Assembly: GCA_963821235.1 (NCBI GenBank)
Contig: CAWGCS010000001.1
Coordinates: forward strand, 682,001-746,000
Source: CTSoil-043 sp963821235
GTDB lineage: Bacteria; Chloroflexota; Limnocylindria; Limnocylindrales; CSP1-4
Direction: 5' to 3'
DNA: 64,000 bases
In this document: positions 31,542 through 40,820 of the stretch, one piece after another
Layout: the number at the start of each line of letters is the position of its first letter
Numbering within the stretch: the stretch's first letter is position 1
Notes under the pieces: model-generated
Told to the model about the DNA's origin: nothing
The model's input: only the letters and a program-made list of their open reading frames with translations
The model's database searches: none
Made by a program: the position numbers and the translations under genes

Positions 31542-34500
31542 ATGCGGGACGCGATCGTCCCGCTCGCCATCCTTCTTGCGCTCGGCCTCGCCCTCCGGCT
31601 CATCATCGCATACGTCATCCTGCCCGGGTCCGGCTTCAAGGTGGACCTGGCCAGCTTCAATGGCTGGGCGGTCGAGCTGGCGAAGAACGGGCCCTGGGGC
31701 CTCTACGACCGCCAGATCTTCGTCGACTACACGCCGGGCTACCTGTACGTCCTGTGGGCGCTCGGCCTCGTGGCGCAGGCGCTCGGCGGGCCGGGGGCCG
31801 CACCGGGCGAGCTCCTGAAGGTGCCGGCGATCCTCGCCGACCTCGGCCTCAGCCTCGCCATCTTCTCCCTCGCCGTCGACCTCGGGGCCACCCGGCGGCG
31901 CGCGCTCATCGCCGCCGCGGTCTTCCTCCTGGTCCCCGTGACCTGGTTCGACAGCGCCGTCTGGGCCCAGGTTGACTCGGTCGGAACCCTCGTCCTCGTG
32001 CTCGCGGTCCGCGAGCTGTGGCGCGGCAGGTCGGAGCGGGCTGCGATCCTGACGACGATCGCGGCGATCATCAAGCCGCAGTTCGGGATCCTCATCCCCC
32101 TCGCCGCGGTGGTGATCATCCGGCGCCACTGGGTGGAGCGACCGGACGACGGCAGCCGGCTGGGCGGCGGGCCGGTCCGCATCCTGACGACGACCCTCGC
32201 CGGCCTGGTGACCGCGACCCTCGTCTGCCTCCCCTTCGGGATCACGATTCTCGGCCTCCTCAAGCAGATCGTGGAGACGGCGGGCGGGTATCCGTACCTC
32301 ACTGTCAACGCCTACAACCCGTGGGCGCTCCTCTCCATGGACGGCAGCGGGCTGGCCAGCGCCGGCACCTGGATCCGCGACGTCGCCAACCCGGAGAAGC
32401 CGGCCGATCCGTATCTGGCCCTGCTGGGGGTCCCCGCGGTGCTCGTCGGCGGCCTGCTCATCGGGGCGGCGATCGTGGCCCTCATGGTCCTGCTGTGGCG
32501 CCGCCACGACGACCGCCGCGCCCTGCTCGTGGCCCTGGCGGTGATGGCGGTCGCATTCTTCGTCCTCCCGACCCGCGTCCACGAGCGATACCTCTACCCC
32601 TTCTTCGCCCTCGGCGCCATCCTCCTGGCCCTGCGCCCGCGGTGGGCCGCGGTCTACGCCGTGCTGGCTGCGGCCAACTTCGCCAACCTGTACGGCATCC
32701 TGACCCTGCCCTTCTACGACAGCCCGGGCATCACGCCGATGCTCCAGGCACTCGGCGGGCTCGGCACGCGGCTGGGGGAGGCGGTCCGCAGCCAGGCCGG
32801 CGTGCAGCTCGCGGCCGCGGCCCACGTCGGCGGCCTCGTGGCGGCGGCCGCCTTCATGGTTCGGCCGGCTGCCGGCGAGACCGACCGCGAGGTGGACGAG
32901 GATCGAGTCGCCGGCCTCGTCGCCGGCGGCGACGAGGCCGGGGTGATGCTCCCCGAGCCGGGCGTCGGGGCCACGGCGATCCACGAGACCGCCGTGCCCG
33001 CAACCGCGGCTGTGGCGACGCCAGCCGCCGGGGCCGTCGGCGCGGCGCCGCCCCGGGCGCCGTTCGACCGGTCGCCCGCGCTCGATCGAGAGGGCGGCGG
33101 TCGCCTCGACCGCCTCGACCTCTGGCTCCTGGTCGTCCTCGTCGTCGCCGCGCTCTGCCTGCGGACCTTCCGGCTCGGGGAGCCGATGCGGATGCACTTC
33201 GACGAGGTCTACCACGCCCGCACGGCGACCGAGTTCCTCCAGGACTGGCGGTATGGCGAGCCGCACGCGATCTACGAGTTCACCCATCCGCATCTCGCCA
33301 AGTACGCCATGGCGGGCGGCCTTGTCCTCTTCGGCGACGACCGGGTCGTCGCCGAGAGCCGGCTCGGCACTCCGGTCCGCGACGCGGCCATCGAGCCGAG
33401 CTGGGACGAGCCGGTGACGACGGTCACGCCGGCCGGCGCGGTCACCCACGGCGGCAGCCGGCTCTACGTGGCCACCGGCGACGCGCTCGACGTCTACGAC
33501 CTGCAGACCCGCGAGCTGCTGGCCCGGTTCCCGGTCCCGGGGGCGCAGGCAGTGGCGGTCGACACCGACGCGCACCAGGCCTACGTGGGGACGGCGAGCG
33601 GCAAGGTCCTGGCCATGGACACGGCAGTCGCGCCGGCGGTGCTGCGCGGCGCCTCCTCCGCCGACCTCGCGGCGCTGGGGCCGAGCGCGTTCGCCGACGC
33701 CGGCGGCGCCGCGGGCGCCCCCGTCGAGCGTCTCTGGGCGGCGGGGACCGGGGACTACGTCCTCGCCGGGCTCGGCGGGGACGAGCTGGTCGCCTTCGAC
33801 GCAGCGACGGCCGCGGAGCTGTCGAGAACGACGCTCGATGGGCTGGCGGAAGTCGTGGACGCCGGGACGGTCAGCGCGCTGGTGGCCAACCCGCCGGACG
33901 TGGTCGACCCCGCGGCGGAGGCCGCGGAGCTCGCCCGGCTCGTCGGCGGGGACGCGGAGGGCTTCCGCGCCTTGCTGGCCAGTGATGCCGGCCAGGTGAT
34001 CCTGACGAGCGACCTGGCGGCCGATCGAGCGGCGCTGGACCAGGCGATCGCGGATGGGCTCCTGGTCGGCGTCCGTGTCCAGGACGTCCCGCTCGTCGCT
34101 GCCGCCGACGCGGCCGGCGTCACCTTCATCGAGCCGGCCACCGGCCACCAGACCGGCAGCGTGCCCCTCGACGCGCCGGCGACGGGGCTCGTCGGTGTCG
34201 AGGGCCTCGATTCCCCGATGCTCTATGCGGCCAGCGGGAGCAGCCTGGCCGTCGTCAAGGTCCCCACCGCCGACACGGCGGCTTCGCTCGACCAGACGGT
34301 CTGGATGCCGGGCCCGATCGAGCGCGTGACGTTCGATCCCGCCAGCCAGCTCGTCCACGCCCTCGGCCGTGCCCCGGACGGGACAGCCTCGACCGTCTAC
34401 GTCGTCGAGCCGCGCGGCAACGCCGTCTTCGCCGATGCGGCGCTCCCCTTCAGCCCTGCAGCCTGGGCCGTGGACGTGACCGCCGACCAGCCGTCGGTGG

Positions 34501-36692
34501 ACCGTCAGGAACTTCTCCTCTTCGCCTCCGACGGGTCGAGCGCGGCCGTCGACGTGGGCCAGCACGCCTTCGCCTGGCGGCTGCCCGGGGTGATCCTGGG
34601 AGCCCTCATGGCCGGGCTCCTCTTCCTCCTGGCCCGCATCCTCTTCCGGCGGCGGGCGGTCGCCGTCCTCGCCGGATGCTTCGTCCTCGCCGACGGGATG
34701 CTGTTCGTGCAGTCCCGGATCGCCATGAACGACACGTACGTGGCCTTCTTCATCCTCGCCGCGGTCACCCTCTTCGCGGCGATCTGGAGCGGGGCCTGGC
34801 GCTGGCGAGGGGCCTTCTGGGTGGGCCTGCCTGTCGTGGGGCTCCTCCTCGGCCTCGCCCTGGCCTCCAAGTGGGTCGCCCTCTACGCGATGGGCGGCCT
34901 CGCCGTCCTGGTCCTGGTCCGGTCGGCGCTGGGGCGGACCCTCGTCGTGCTGGGCCTCGCCGGGATCACCGCGACCCTGGGCTACCTGGCCATCGCGACC
35001 GGGCCCGAGTCGACCGGCGACGGCAACGTCCCCTTCCTCCTGCTGATGGTCGGCCTGACGATTGTGGCGGCCGCCGTGGCCGTCCTCCACCCGATCGCCT
35101 GGACCGTCGAGGAGGTCCGGATCGCGATCGCCGGCCCGGCCGCGGCCGGGATCCTGCTGGCCCTCGTCGCCATCCCGCTCGGGCTGGGGACGACGGCGAT
35201 CGCCGCGGCCGTCGCCCTGCTGGCCCTCGGCGGGATGGCCGCCGCGGCGTTCTGGCTTGCCGCGCGCCTCGGCCTCGGGCCCCTGGCGCCGCCGCCCGCC
35301 GAGGACGACCCGGCGGCCCTTCTCGAGCCGGCGGCGCCGGCCCCCGTGGGGTGGCTGCGGCCGGGCTGGCTGGGGGGCGTCCCCATCGTTTGGGCCGCCA
35401 TCTGCCTGCTGGCCATCCCGGTGGCGGTCTACGTGATCTCCTACGTGCCGTGGATCGCGCTGGGCAACCAGCTGGTGACGGGCTGGCCGCCCGGCCACGA
35501 CGGCCAGACGCTGGCCGACCTCACCCGCTCGATGTACGACTACCACAACAACCTGCGGGCGACCCACGCTGCGGCCTCGCCGTGGTGGGCCTGGCCGGCC
35601 GACCTGAAGCCCGTCTGGTTCTACCAGGACAGCTTCGCCGGGCCAACCGCCGGCGCGATCTACGACGGCGGGAACCTGGCCACCTGGTGGCTCTCCATCC
35701 CCGCCTTCGCCTTCGTCGCCTGGCAGGCCTTCCGGCGGCGGAGCCTCGCCCTCTCCCTGGTGGCGATCATGTTCGCCTCGCTCTGGCTTCCCTGGGCCAG
35801 GATCGACCGGGCCACGTTCCAGTACCACTACTACGCGGCCCTCCCCTTCATCCTCCTCGGCCTGGCCTACTTCGCGGCCGAGCTGTGGCATGGGCCATCG
35901 CGCCGGACGTGGCTCCTGGCCCGCGCGGCCGGCGCGGTCGCCCTCCTGGTCCCCGTCGGGCTGTGGCTCTTGCGCGGGCCGCTGTGCGTCCTCGTCGACG
36001 TGGAGAAGGCGAACCCAGGCTCGCAGGCCTGCTCCAGCGCCGCGTCGCTCTCGGTCTCGATCACGGCCCAGCTGGCGGGCGTCCTCGTGGTGCTCGGCAT
36101 CGCCGGCGGGCTCCTGGTCTGGCAGCTCCTGGCGCTCGATCGCGGGGCGCGGACGGCGGCGGGCCGGGAGGAGACCGGCACGCGCCTCCGTTGGCTCGCC
36201 ATCACCGCGGCGGGCGGCGTCATCGCCCTCGCCGTCGCCTGGGCGCTCTTCCCCACCACGCCGCTGATCGTCTACCCCAACGTGCCTGGCGAGGTCCTCG
36301 CCCTGGGGCTCCTCGTCGTGCTCGCCCCGATGGCCTACCTGGTCTGGGGGGCGACCTCGCCGCGCCGATTCGCCGTCGGCCTCGTCATCGTCGCCGCCTT
36401 CGCCTTCGTCCTCTTCTACCCGAACATCTCCGGGCTGCCGCTCCCGACGGGCATCTTCAACTCGTACCAGGGCCTCCTCCCGACCTGGCTCTACCCGTTC
36501 CAGTTCCCGGTCAACACGGACCCGCCCGTGACCGACGTCTCGCCGCTGGGGACGTGGCCGCTGGTCCTCTTCGCGGCCGTCCTCCTGGCCGCGATCGTCG
36601 TCGGCTACAGCGCCTGGGTCTGGCGCCTGGCCCTGGCCGAGCGCGCCGCCGCCGAGGCCGCCGAGGCAGACGACGCCTCTGCAGGCGCCTGA
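31542..36692 (+). CDS. giant GT-C/protein mannosyltransferase fusion with propeller-like insert
   Basis: The product has 1716 residues. (1) Residues 1-455: a polytopic GT-C module resembling Gpi18-like mannosyltransferases (FKVDLASFNGWAVELAKNG, VDYTPGYLYVLWALG). (2) 456-520: Ala/Pro-rich linker. (3) From 524: a PMT/GT39-type O-mannosyltransferase with catalytic-type FDEVYHARTA (Asp554-Glu555) and THPHLAK (His582), equivalent to the PMT HPPLGK motif. (4) About 610-1005: an insert of beta repeats (YVATGDALDVYDLQTRE, AYVGTASGKVLAMD, TVYVVEPRGNAVF) resembling a PQQ/YVTN propeller. (5) From Phe1010: PMT resumes with FAWRLPGVILGALMAGLLFL and LFVQSRIAMNDTYVAFF and runs through about ten TM helices to the end. 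Ordinary PMTs have only a short loop at the insert position. It probably mannosylates exported proteins or lipids, with the propeller positioning acceptors. Confidence 0.85.
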   Translation: MRDAIVPLAILLALGLALRLIIAYVILPGSGFKVDLASFNGWAVELAKNGPWGLYDRQIFVDYTPGYLYVLWALGLVAQALGGPGAAPGELLKVPAILADLGLSLAIFSLAVDLGATRRRALIAAAVFLLVPVTWFDSAVWAQVDSVGTLVLVLAVRELWRGRSERAAILTTIAAIIKPQFGILIPLAAVVIIRRHWVERPDDGSRLGGGPVRILTTTLAGLVTATLVCLPFGITILGLLKQIVETAGGYPYLTVNAYNPWALLSMDGSGLASAGTWIRDVANPEKPADPYLALLGVPAVLVGGLLIGAAIVALMVLLWRRHDDRRALLVALAVMAVAFFVLPTRVHERYLYPFFALGAILLALRPRWAAVYAVLAAANFANLYGILTLPFYDSPGITPMLQALGGLGTRLGEAVRSQAGVQLAAAAHVGGLVAAAAFMVRPAAGETDREVDEDRVAGLVAGGDEAGVMLPEPGVGATAIHETAVPATAAVATPAAGAVGAAPPRAPFDRSPALDREGGGRLDRLDLWLLVVLVVAALCLRTFRLGEPMRMHFDEVYHARTATEFLQDWRYGEPHAIYEFTHPHLAKYAMAGGLVLFGDDRVVAESRLGTPVRDAAIEPSWDEPVTTVTPAGAVTHGGSRLYVATGDALDVYDLQTRELLARFPVPGAQAVAVDTDAHQAYVGTASGKVLAMDTAVAPAVLRGASSADLAALGPSAFADAGGAAGAPVERLWAAGTGDYVLAGLGGDELVAFDAATAAELSRTTLDGLAEVVDAGTVSALVANPPDVVDPAAEAAELARLVGGDAEGFRALLASDAGQVILTSDLAADRAALDQAIADGLLVGVRVQDVPLVAAADAAGVTFIEPATGHQTGSVPLDAPATGLVGVEGLDSPMLYAASGSSLAVVKVPTADTAASLDQTVWMPGPIERVTFDPASQLVHALGRAPDGTASTVYVVEPRGNAVFADAALPFSPAAWAVDVTADQPSVDRQELLLFASDGSSAAVDVGQHAFAWRLPGVILGALMAGLLFLLARILFRRRAVAVLAGCFVLADGMLFVQSRIAMNDTYVAFFILAAVTLFAAIWSGAWRWRGAFWVGLPVVGLLLGLALASKWVALYAMGGLAVLVLVRSALGRTLVVLGLAGITATLGYLAIATGPESTGDGNVPFLLLMVGLTIVAAAVAVLHPIAWTVEEVRIAIAGPAAAGILLALVAIPLGLGTTAIAAAVALLALGGMAAAAFWLAARLGLGPLAPPPAEDDPAALLEPAAPAPVGWLRPGWLGGVPIVWAAICLLAIPVAVYVISYVPWIALGNQLVTGWPPGHDGQTLADLTRSMYDYHNNLRATHAAASPWWAWPADLKPVWFYQDSFAGPTAGAIYDGGNLATWWLSIPAFAFVAWQAFRRRSLALSLVAIMFASLWLPWARIDRATFQYHYYAALPFILLGLAYFAAELWHGPSRRTWLLARAAGAVALLVPVGLWLLRGPLCVLVDVEKANPGSQACSSAASLSVSITAQLAGVLVVLGIAGGLLVWQLLALDRGARTAAGREETGTRLRWLAITAAGGVIALAVAWALFPTTPLIVYPNVPGEVLALGLLVVLAPMAYLVWGATSPRRFAVGLVIVAAFAFVLFYPNISGLPLPTGIFNSYQGLLPTWLYPFQFPVNTDPPVTDVSPLGTWPLVLFAAVLLAAIVVGYSAWVWRLALAERAAAEAAEADDASAGA

Positions 36693-36698
36693 GCGCCG

Positions 36699-37886
36699 TC
36701 AGCCGCCCGGGACGCCCGTCCGCGGGTCCGCCGGCACCTCGGCCCGGAATCCCACCGGGAGCGCCCCCTGGGCCGCCAGGCGCCGGATGACGAAGCCGTA
36801 GTAGGCCTCCACCCGGGTGGCGACGCGGTCCCAGCCGAACTCCTGGACGTGCTCCAGGCCGCTGGCGCCCATCCGCGCGCGGAGCGCCGGGTCGGCGATG
36901 AGGCGGAGGATCGCCTCGGCAAGGGCGCGCTGGTCGCCGGGCGGGACGAGGAGCGCCTGCTCGTCGCGCTTCACGACCCCCTTGTAGCCGTGGATGTCGC
37001 TGCAGACGATGGCGGTCCCGGCGGCCATCGCCTCGAGGAGGACGATGCCGAAGCTCTCCCGCCCGGTGGCCGGCGAGACGTAGACATCGGCCGTCTTGAA
37101 GAGCTGGACCTTCTCCTGGTCCGAGACCCGGCCGAGGAACTCGACGCCGAGCAGGCGGCGGGTCATCACGTAGCGACGGGCCTCCCGCTCCAGGGGCCCC
37201 GAGCCGACAACCAGGAGGCGGCAGTCGCAGCCCGCCTTGCGGACGATCCGGAAGGCCTTGAGGAGCGGGATGAGGCCCTTGCGCGGCTCCAGGCGGCCCA
37301 CGAAGAGGATGTTCGGGCGACCGTCCTGCCAGCGGGCGAGGGGGACCGCCTGGGCGAAGCGGCGCAGGTCGACGCCGTTGGGGATCACCTTGTAGTCGCC
37401 GGGCAGGTAGCGGTCGGCGAAGTGGCGGGCCGCGGCGCTCACCGCGATCCGGCCGTGGAGGCGGTTGGCGGCGACCGGGCCCAGCATCCGGCCCCCCAGC
37501 TGGTAGCCCGGGGCGTAGCCGGCATAGGCGTGGAAGGTCGCGATGTTGACGCTTCGCGATTCGCGCAGGGCGACCAGGGTGAGGAAGGGGACGAACGGCT
37601 CATGGAAGTGGAGGAGGTCGAAGCGCTCCCGCTCGAGGACCGCCTGGACCTGGGAGCGGTAGCGCGGCGAGATCGTGAGGGTGCCCACGGAGCCGTTGGC
37701 CGGCACGGAGAAGCCCTTGCCGATCCGGATGACATCGCCCTCCGAGCTGCGCTGGAGCCCGTGGCTGGCGCTCAGGATCCGGACGTCGTGGCCGCGGGCC
37801 CGGAGGCTCTCGTAGAGGTGGCCGACGTGGTCGTTCACGCCGCCCGGGAGCGGGTAGACGTAGGGCGTGACGAGGCCGATCTTCAC
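36699..37886 (-). CDS. pimA: GT4 glycosyltransferase, PimA-like phosphatidylinositol mannosyltransferase
   Basis: The product has 395 residues with a GT-B fold. Features shared with mycobacterial PimA are the opening IGLVTPYVYPLPGGVNDHV, PANGSVGTLTISPRYR, LLHFHEPFVPFLTLVAL, ATFHAYAGY and GRIAVSAAARHF. The C-half has IPNGVDLRRF, FVGRLEPRKGL and the E-x7-E site SFGIVLLEAMAAGTAIV. PimA transfers mannose from GDP-mannose to phosphatidylinositol at the inner face of the membrane. It is the last gene of an operon containing PI-phosphate synthase, inositol-phosphate synthase and PatA-like acyltransferases, the same set as the mycobacterial locus, and its ATG overlaps the PHP stop. Another GT4 specificity is possible. 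Confidence 0.7.
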   Translation of the reverse strand: MKIGLVTPYVYPLPGGVNDHVGHLYESLRARGHDVRILSASHGLQRSSEGDVIRIGKGFSVPANGSVGTLTISPRYRSQVQAVLERERFDLLHFHEPFVPFLTLVALRESRSVNIATFHAYAGYAPGYQLGGRMLGPVAANRLHGRIAVSAAARHFADRYLPGDYKVIPNGVDLRRFAQAVPLARWQDGRPNILFVGRLEPRKGLIPLLKAFRIVRKAGCDCRLLVVGSGPLEREARRYVMTRRLLGVEFLGRVSDQEKVQLFKTADVYVSPATGRESFGIVLLEAMAAGTAIVCSDIHGYKGVVKRDEQALLVPPGDQRALAEAILRLIADPALRARMGASGLEHVQEFGWDRVATRVEAYYGFVIRRLAAQGALPVGFRAEVPADPRTGVPGG

Positions 37887-38764
37887 CGCCGCTCCTCCGC
37901 GGCGGCGTGGCCGGTCGACCCGTCCCGGACCGCCGCCTCGTCGAGCACCGGAGGCCGCCGGGTCCCGCCGGGGTAGCCGAGATCGCGCCCGGAGCCGTCG
38001 CGCCGGACCCGCCCGAGCACCTCGGCCCGCGCGTCCCGGCCGTACTTGCGGAGCTGGCGCCCGAAGGTGGGCAGCTGGGCCGCGGTGCCGTGGAAGCTGC
38101 CGTGCCAGCCGGTCGCGCCGGCCAGGATGGCCGCCCGCAGGTCATCTGCGGTCCGGCCGGGGAAGGTGGTCCACCCGACGCCGACGCCCGTCGCCTCGTG
38201 GGCGTCGCTGTTGCCGACCACGGCCAGGCCGTGCTCGGCGGCGAAGGCCACGACGCGCCGGTGGACCGGTCGCCCGAAGGTCGTCGGGTTGAACGCCTCC
38301 ACGGCATCGGGCCGCACCCGCGGGTCGCCGGCCCGGAGGAGGCCGCGGAGGACCGGGGACTGGGCGCACATCGGATAGGGGAAGAGCGGATGGGCCGGGA
38401 TCGCCAGGCCGCCCTGCTCGTGGACGAGGGCGATCGATTCGCGCAGCGACCTGAGGGGTGGGATCGGCTCCTCGATGAAGAGGGCCAGCAGGTGGCCGCC
38501 GCGGGTCGAGACCTCCTCGCCGACGACGATCTCCACCGGCAGGTCGCGGGCCCGGGCGATGGCCCGCGCGGCACGCGCCGCGTCCACCCGCTCGTGGTCG
38601 GCGATGGCGATGACGTCGAGCATGGTTCGCCCCATCACGAAGGCGAGGATCTCCTCGACGCCGGAGACGCCGTCGGAGGCGAGGGTGTGGATGTGGAGGT
38701 CGGCCCGACCGTGGGGCGCCTCGGGGTCGGGGCCGTGATCGGAGCGGAGGATGTGGCGGGTCAT
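37883..38764 (-). CDS. PHP-domain metal-dependent phosphoesterase
   Basis: The product has 293 residues from ATG 38764, which overlaps the acyltransferase stop. PHP metal ligands are visible in order: ADLHIHTLASDG, IAIADHE, VGEEVSTRGGHLLAL, AHPLFPYP and GNSDAHEA. The C-terminal 60 residues are charged. PHP proteins hydrolyse phosphate esters, for example nucleotides, histidinol phosphate or inositol-type phosphates. Its fixed place between PatA-like and PimA-like genes suggests a step in phosphoinositide lipid formation, such as dephosphorylating phosphatidylinositol phosphate. That role is my inference and is untested. Confidence 0.75.
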   Translation of the reverse strand: MTRHILRSDHGPDPEAPHGRADLHIHTLASDGVSGVEEILAFVMGRTMLDVIAIADHERVDAARAARAIARARDLPVEIVVGEEVSTRGGHLLALFIEEPIPPLRSLRESIALVHEQGGLAIPAHPLFPYPMCAQSPVLRGLLRAGDPRVRPDAVEAFNPTTFGRPVHRRVVAFAAEHGLAVVGNSDAHEATGVGVGWTTFPGRTADDLRAAILAGATGWHGSFHGTAAQLPTFGRQLRKYGRDARAEVLGRVRRDGSGRDLGYPGGTRRPPVLDEAAVRDGSTGHAAAEERR

Positions 38765-39768
38765 CCGGCACCTCCCGCCGGGGACGCGGCCCGGGCATCC
38801 GCGCGGGACCGTGGGCCGACATCGTCCCAGATCGGGAAGAAGGCCGTCCACCACTGTTCCGGCGCCGCGGCCACGAGGTCCTCGAAGGCGGCCGCCTCGG
38901 CGGCGAGGAGGGCCTCGACGCGTGCCCGGCGCGGGAGCTCGGCAGGGGGGGGCGCCAGGGTGACCAGGCGGCCGCGGTAGCCGCCCCGGACCCGGTGGAC
39001 CGCTGCCACGTGGAGCGGCGCCGCCGCCTCGAGGGCCAGGTAGGCGGGCCCGATCGGCAGGGGGGCTGGGCGCCCGAAGAGGGACACCGCGATCCCGCCC
39101 CCCGCGATGTCGCGGTCGGCCACCAGGCCGACCAGCTCACCGCGGGTGAGCGCCGCCCGCAGCTCGCGGCGGGCGGCCTCGAGGCCGACGATGCGGATGC
39201 CGACGCCCGCCCGGGTCTCCAGGAGGACGCGCTGCATCTCGGGATCGTCGAGGCGCTCCATGGGCGCGGTGATGGGCACGGTCGCCCGGGCGGCGAGGAC
39301 CGCCGAGACGCCGGCCATCGAGCCGAAGTGCATCGTCGCGAAGACGGCGCCGCCGTGGGCCGCGAAGGCCGCATCCACGCTGGCGGGAGTCTCGATCACG
39401 AGGTGGCGCTCGACATCGCGGGCGGTGGCGCGCCAGCGCATGGTCTCGGTGTATGACCGGACGGCGTGATGGAAGGCCCGGCGGACGAGGCGCTCGAGGG
39501 CATCGGGGTCGGTGGCGGCCGCCCGGGCCTGCGCCGTGCCCCGGCCTTCGGCGGCAAGCCACGCGGCGACGACCGCCAGGTTGCCCCGGGCGAGCGCCGC
39601 GCGACCCGGTGCCGCCCGATACCAGAGCTCGCCGACCGCGTCGGCGAGCCCGTCGACGATCGACGCCGGCACGATGCCGAGGAGCGGCCCGAGCGCCCGA
39701 ACCAGGGTTGCCCGGGCGCGCTGGAAGGCGGTTCCCCGGGCTGGCGGCTCCGGGGCGACCTTCGTCAT
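38761..39768 (-). CDS. LpxL/PatA-family acyltransferase, degenerate active site
   Basis: The product has 335 residues of the lysophospholipid-acyltransferase (HtrB/LpxL/PatA) family: LGELWYRAAPGRAALARGNL, ERLVRRAFHHAVRSYTETMR, VGLVADRDIAGGGIAVSLFG and PEQWWTAFFPIW at the end. The catalytic HX4(D/E) position reads HFGSMA, so the acid is missing, while the paralogue next to it has an intact HIGNGE. It may be inactive, a partner subunit, or use a different base. It overlaps both neighbours by 4 nt. PatA acylates the mannose of phosphatidylinositol mannosides in mycobacteria. Confidence 0.8.
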   Translation of the reverse strand: MTKVAPEPPARGTAFQRARATLVRALGPLLGIVPASIVDGLADAVGELWYRAAPGRAALARGNLAVVAAWLAAEGRGTAQARAAATDPDALERLVRRAFHHAVRSYTETMRWRATARDVERHLVIETPASVDAAFAAHGGAVFATMHFGSMAGVSAVLAARATVPITAPMERLDDPEMQRVLLETRAGVGIRIVGLEAARRELRAALTRGELVGLVADRDIAGGGIAVSLFGRPAPLPIGPAYLALEAAAPLHVAAVHRVRGGYRGRLVTLAPPPAELPRRARVEALLAAEAAAFEDLVAAAPEQWWTAFFPIWDDVGPRSRADARAASPAGGAG

Positions 39769-40820
39769 CCGGTCGCCTCGGCGGCGGACCCGCCCGACGC
39801 GGCGACGACCCGCCGGGCGAGCTCGGCCTCCTCGATCGGGTCGTCAGGCCACATCGGCTTGAAGACGCACCACTGCTCGGGGGCGGTCCGGATAGCCGCC
39901 TCCAGGGCATCGGCGATCGCCTGGGTCGCCCGGGCGATCGCCGCGGGCTCCACGGACGGGACGAGGATCGGCTGGCCGACCTCCCCGATGAAGGTCCCGT
40001 CGCCGTTGCGCCGCGTCCAGAACGGCAGGATCGTGGCGCCCGTGCGTGCCGCCAGGACGGCCGGACCCGACGGAAGGGTGGTCCAGGCCCCCATGAGGCG
40101 GACCGGCTGGCCGTCGGGCCGATAGCCCCAGTCGACCAGGAGACCGAGGATCTCGCGGTCGCGCAGCACGCGGTAGACGTGGCGCAGGTTCCGCCAGCGG
40201 ATCACCTCGAGGCCCCAGGTCCGGCGCTGGTTTACGAAGCGCTCGAAGAGGTCCTCGTAGGCGGTGTCGTCGGCGAGGACGTGGATCGGCCAGCCGCGCC
40301 CGGCCAGGCCCGCCGCAGCCGCCTCGCCGTTGCCGATGTGGAGGCCGGCGAGGATCAGGCCATTCGAGGCTAGCCAGGCCTCGTGGAGCAGGTCCGGGCC
40401 GTTGCCCCCGAACTGGGCGACGTGCTCCTGCGGCGACATCCGGACGAGGCGCATCCCCTCCACGACCCAGCGGACCTGGTTTCGGAAGACGGAGCGCGCC
40501 AGGGCGTCGACCCGCCGGTCATCGGCCGGCAGGCCGAGGATCCGGGCGGCGTTCGCCCGGACGTACCGCCGCCTCTCCGGCCAGGCGCGGTAGACGACCT
40601 CGGCCACCCAGCCGCCGACGAGGATCGTGGGCCTGAACGGCAGCCGGGCGAGCATCCACGAGCCCAGGCTGTAGGCGACGACGACGACCTTCTCGCGGAG
40701 GCGCGAACGGACGGCCTCGCGGCGATGGGGCGCCCGGAAGCGCCCCCCGTTGCCGTTGGCCTCGGACCCCGGAGACGCGGCGGGCGCCTCGTCGCCGGGG
40801 GTCCCGGGGACGGGGGTCAC
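39765..40820 (-). CDS. LpxL/PatA-family acyltransferase
   Basis: The product has 351 residues from a GTG that overlaps the inositol-phosphate-synthase stop as GTGA. After a Gly/Asn/Ser-rich leader it shows YSLGSWMLARLPFRPTILVG, VYRAWPERRRYVRANAARIL, the catalytic HX4E as LHIGNGEAAAAG, GLLVDWGYRPDGQPVRLMG and PEQWCVFKPMWP. These match PatA/LpxL acyltransferases using acyl-CoA or acyl-ACP on the cytoplasmic face. In context it probably acylates a phosphatidylinositol mannoside. The paralogous downstream gene has lost the catalytic acid. Confidence 0.85.
   Translation of the reverse strand: MTPVPGTPGDEAPAASPGSEANGNGGRFRAPHRREAVRSRLREKVVVVAYSLGSWMLARLPFRPTILVGGWVAEVVYRAWPERRRYVRANAARILGLPADDRRVDALARSVFRNQVRWVVEGMRLVRMSPQEHVAQFGGNGPDLLHEAWLASNGLILAGLHIGNGEAAAAGLAGRGWPIHVLADDTAYEDLFERFVNQRRTWGLEVIRWRNLRHVYRVLRDREILGLLVDWGYRPDGQPVRLMGAWTTLPSGPAVLAARTGATILPFWTRRNGDGTFIGEVGQPILVPSVEPAAIARATQAIADALEAAIRTAPEQWCVFKPMWPDDPIEEAELARRVVAASGGSAAEATG

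Noticed and set aside
31392..35891. Upstream part of a 1967-codon minus-strand frame
   Set aside because: Only its last 467 codons look like protein. The rest is antisense to the PMT fusion and highly charged without domains.
36684..36697. Hairpin GGCGC-CTGA-GCGCC between convergent genes as a terminator
   Set aside because: The stem is only 5 bp, overlaps the stop codon and has no U-run; too weak to list.
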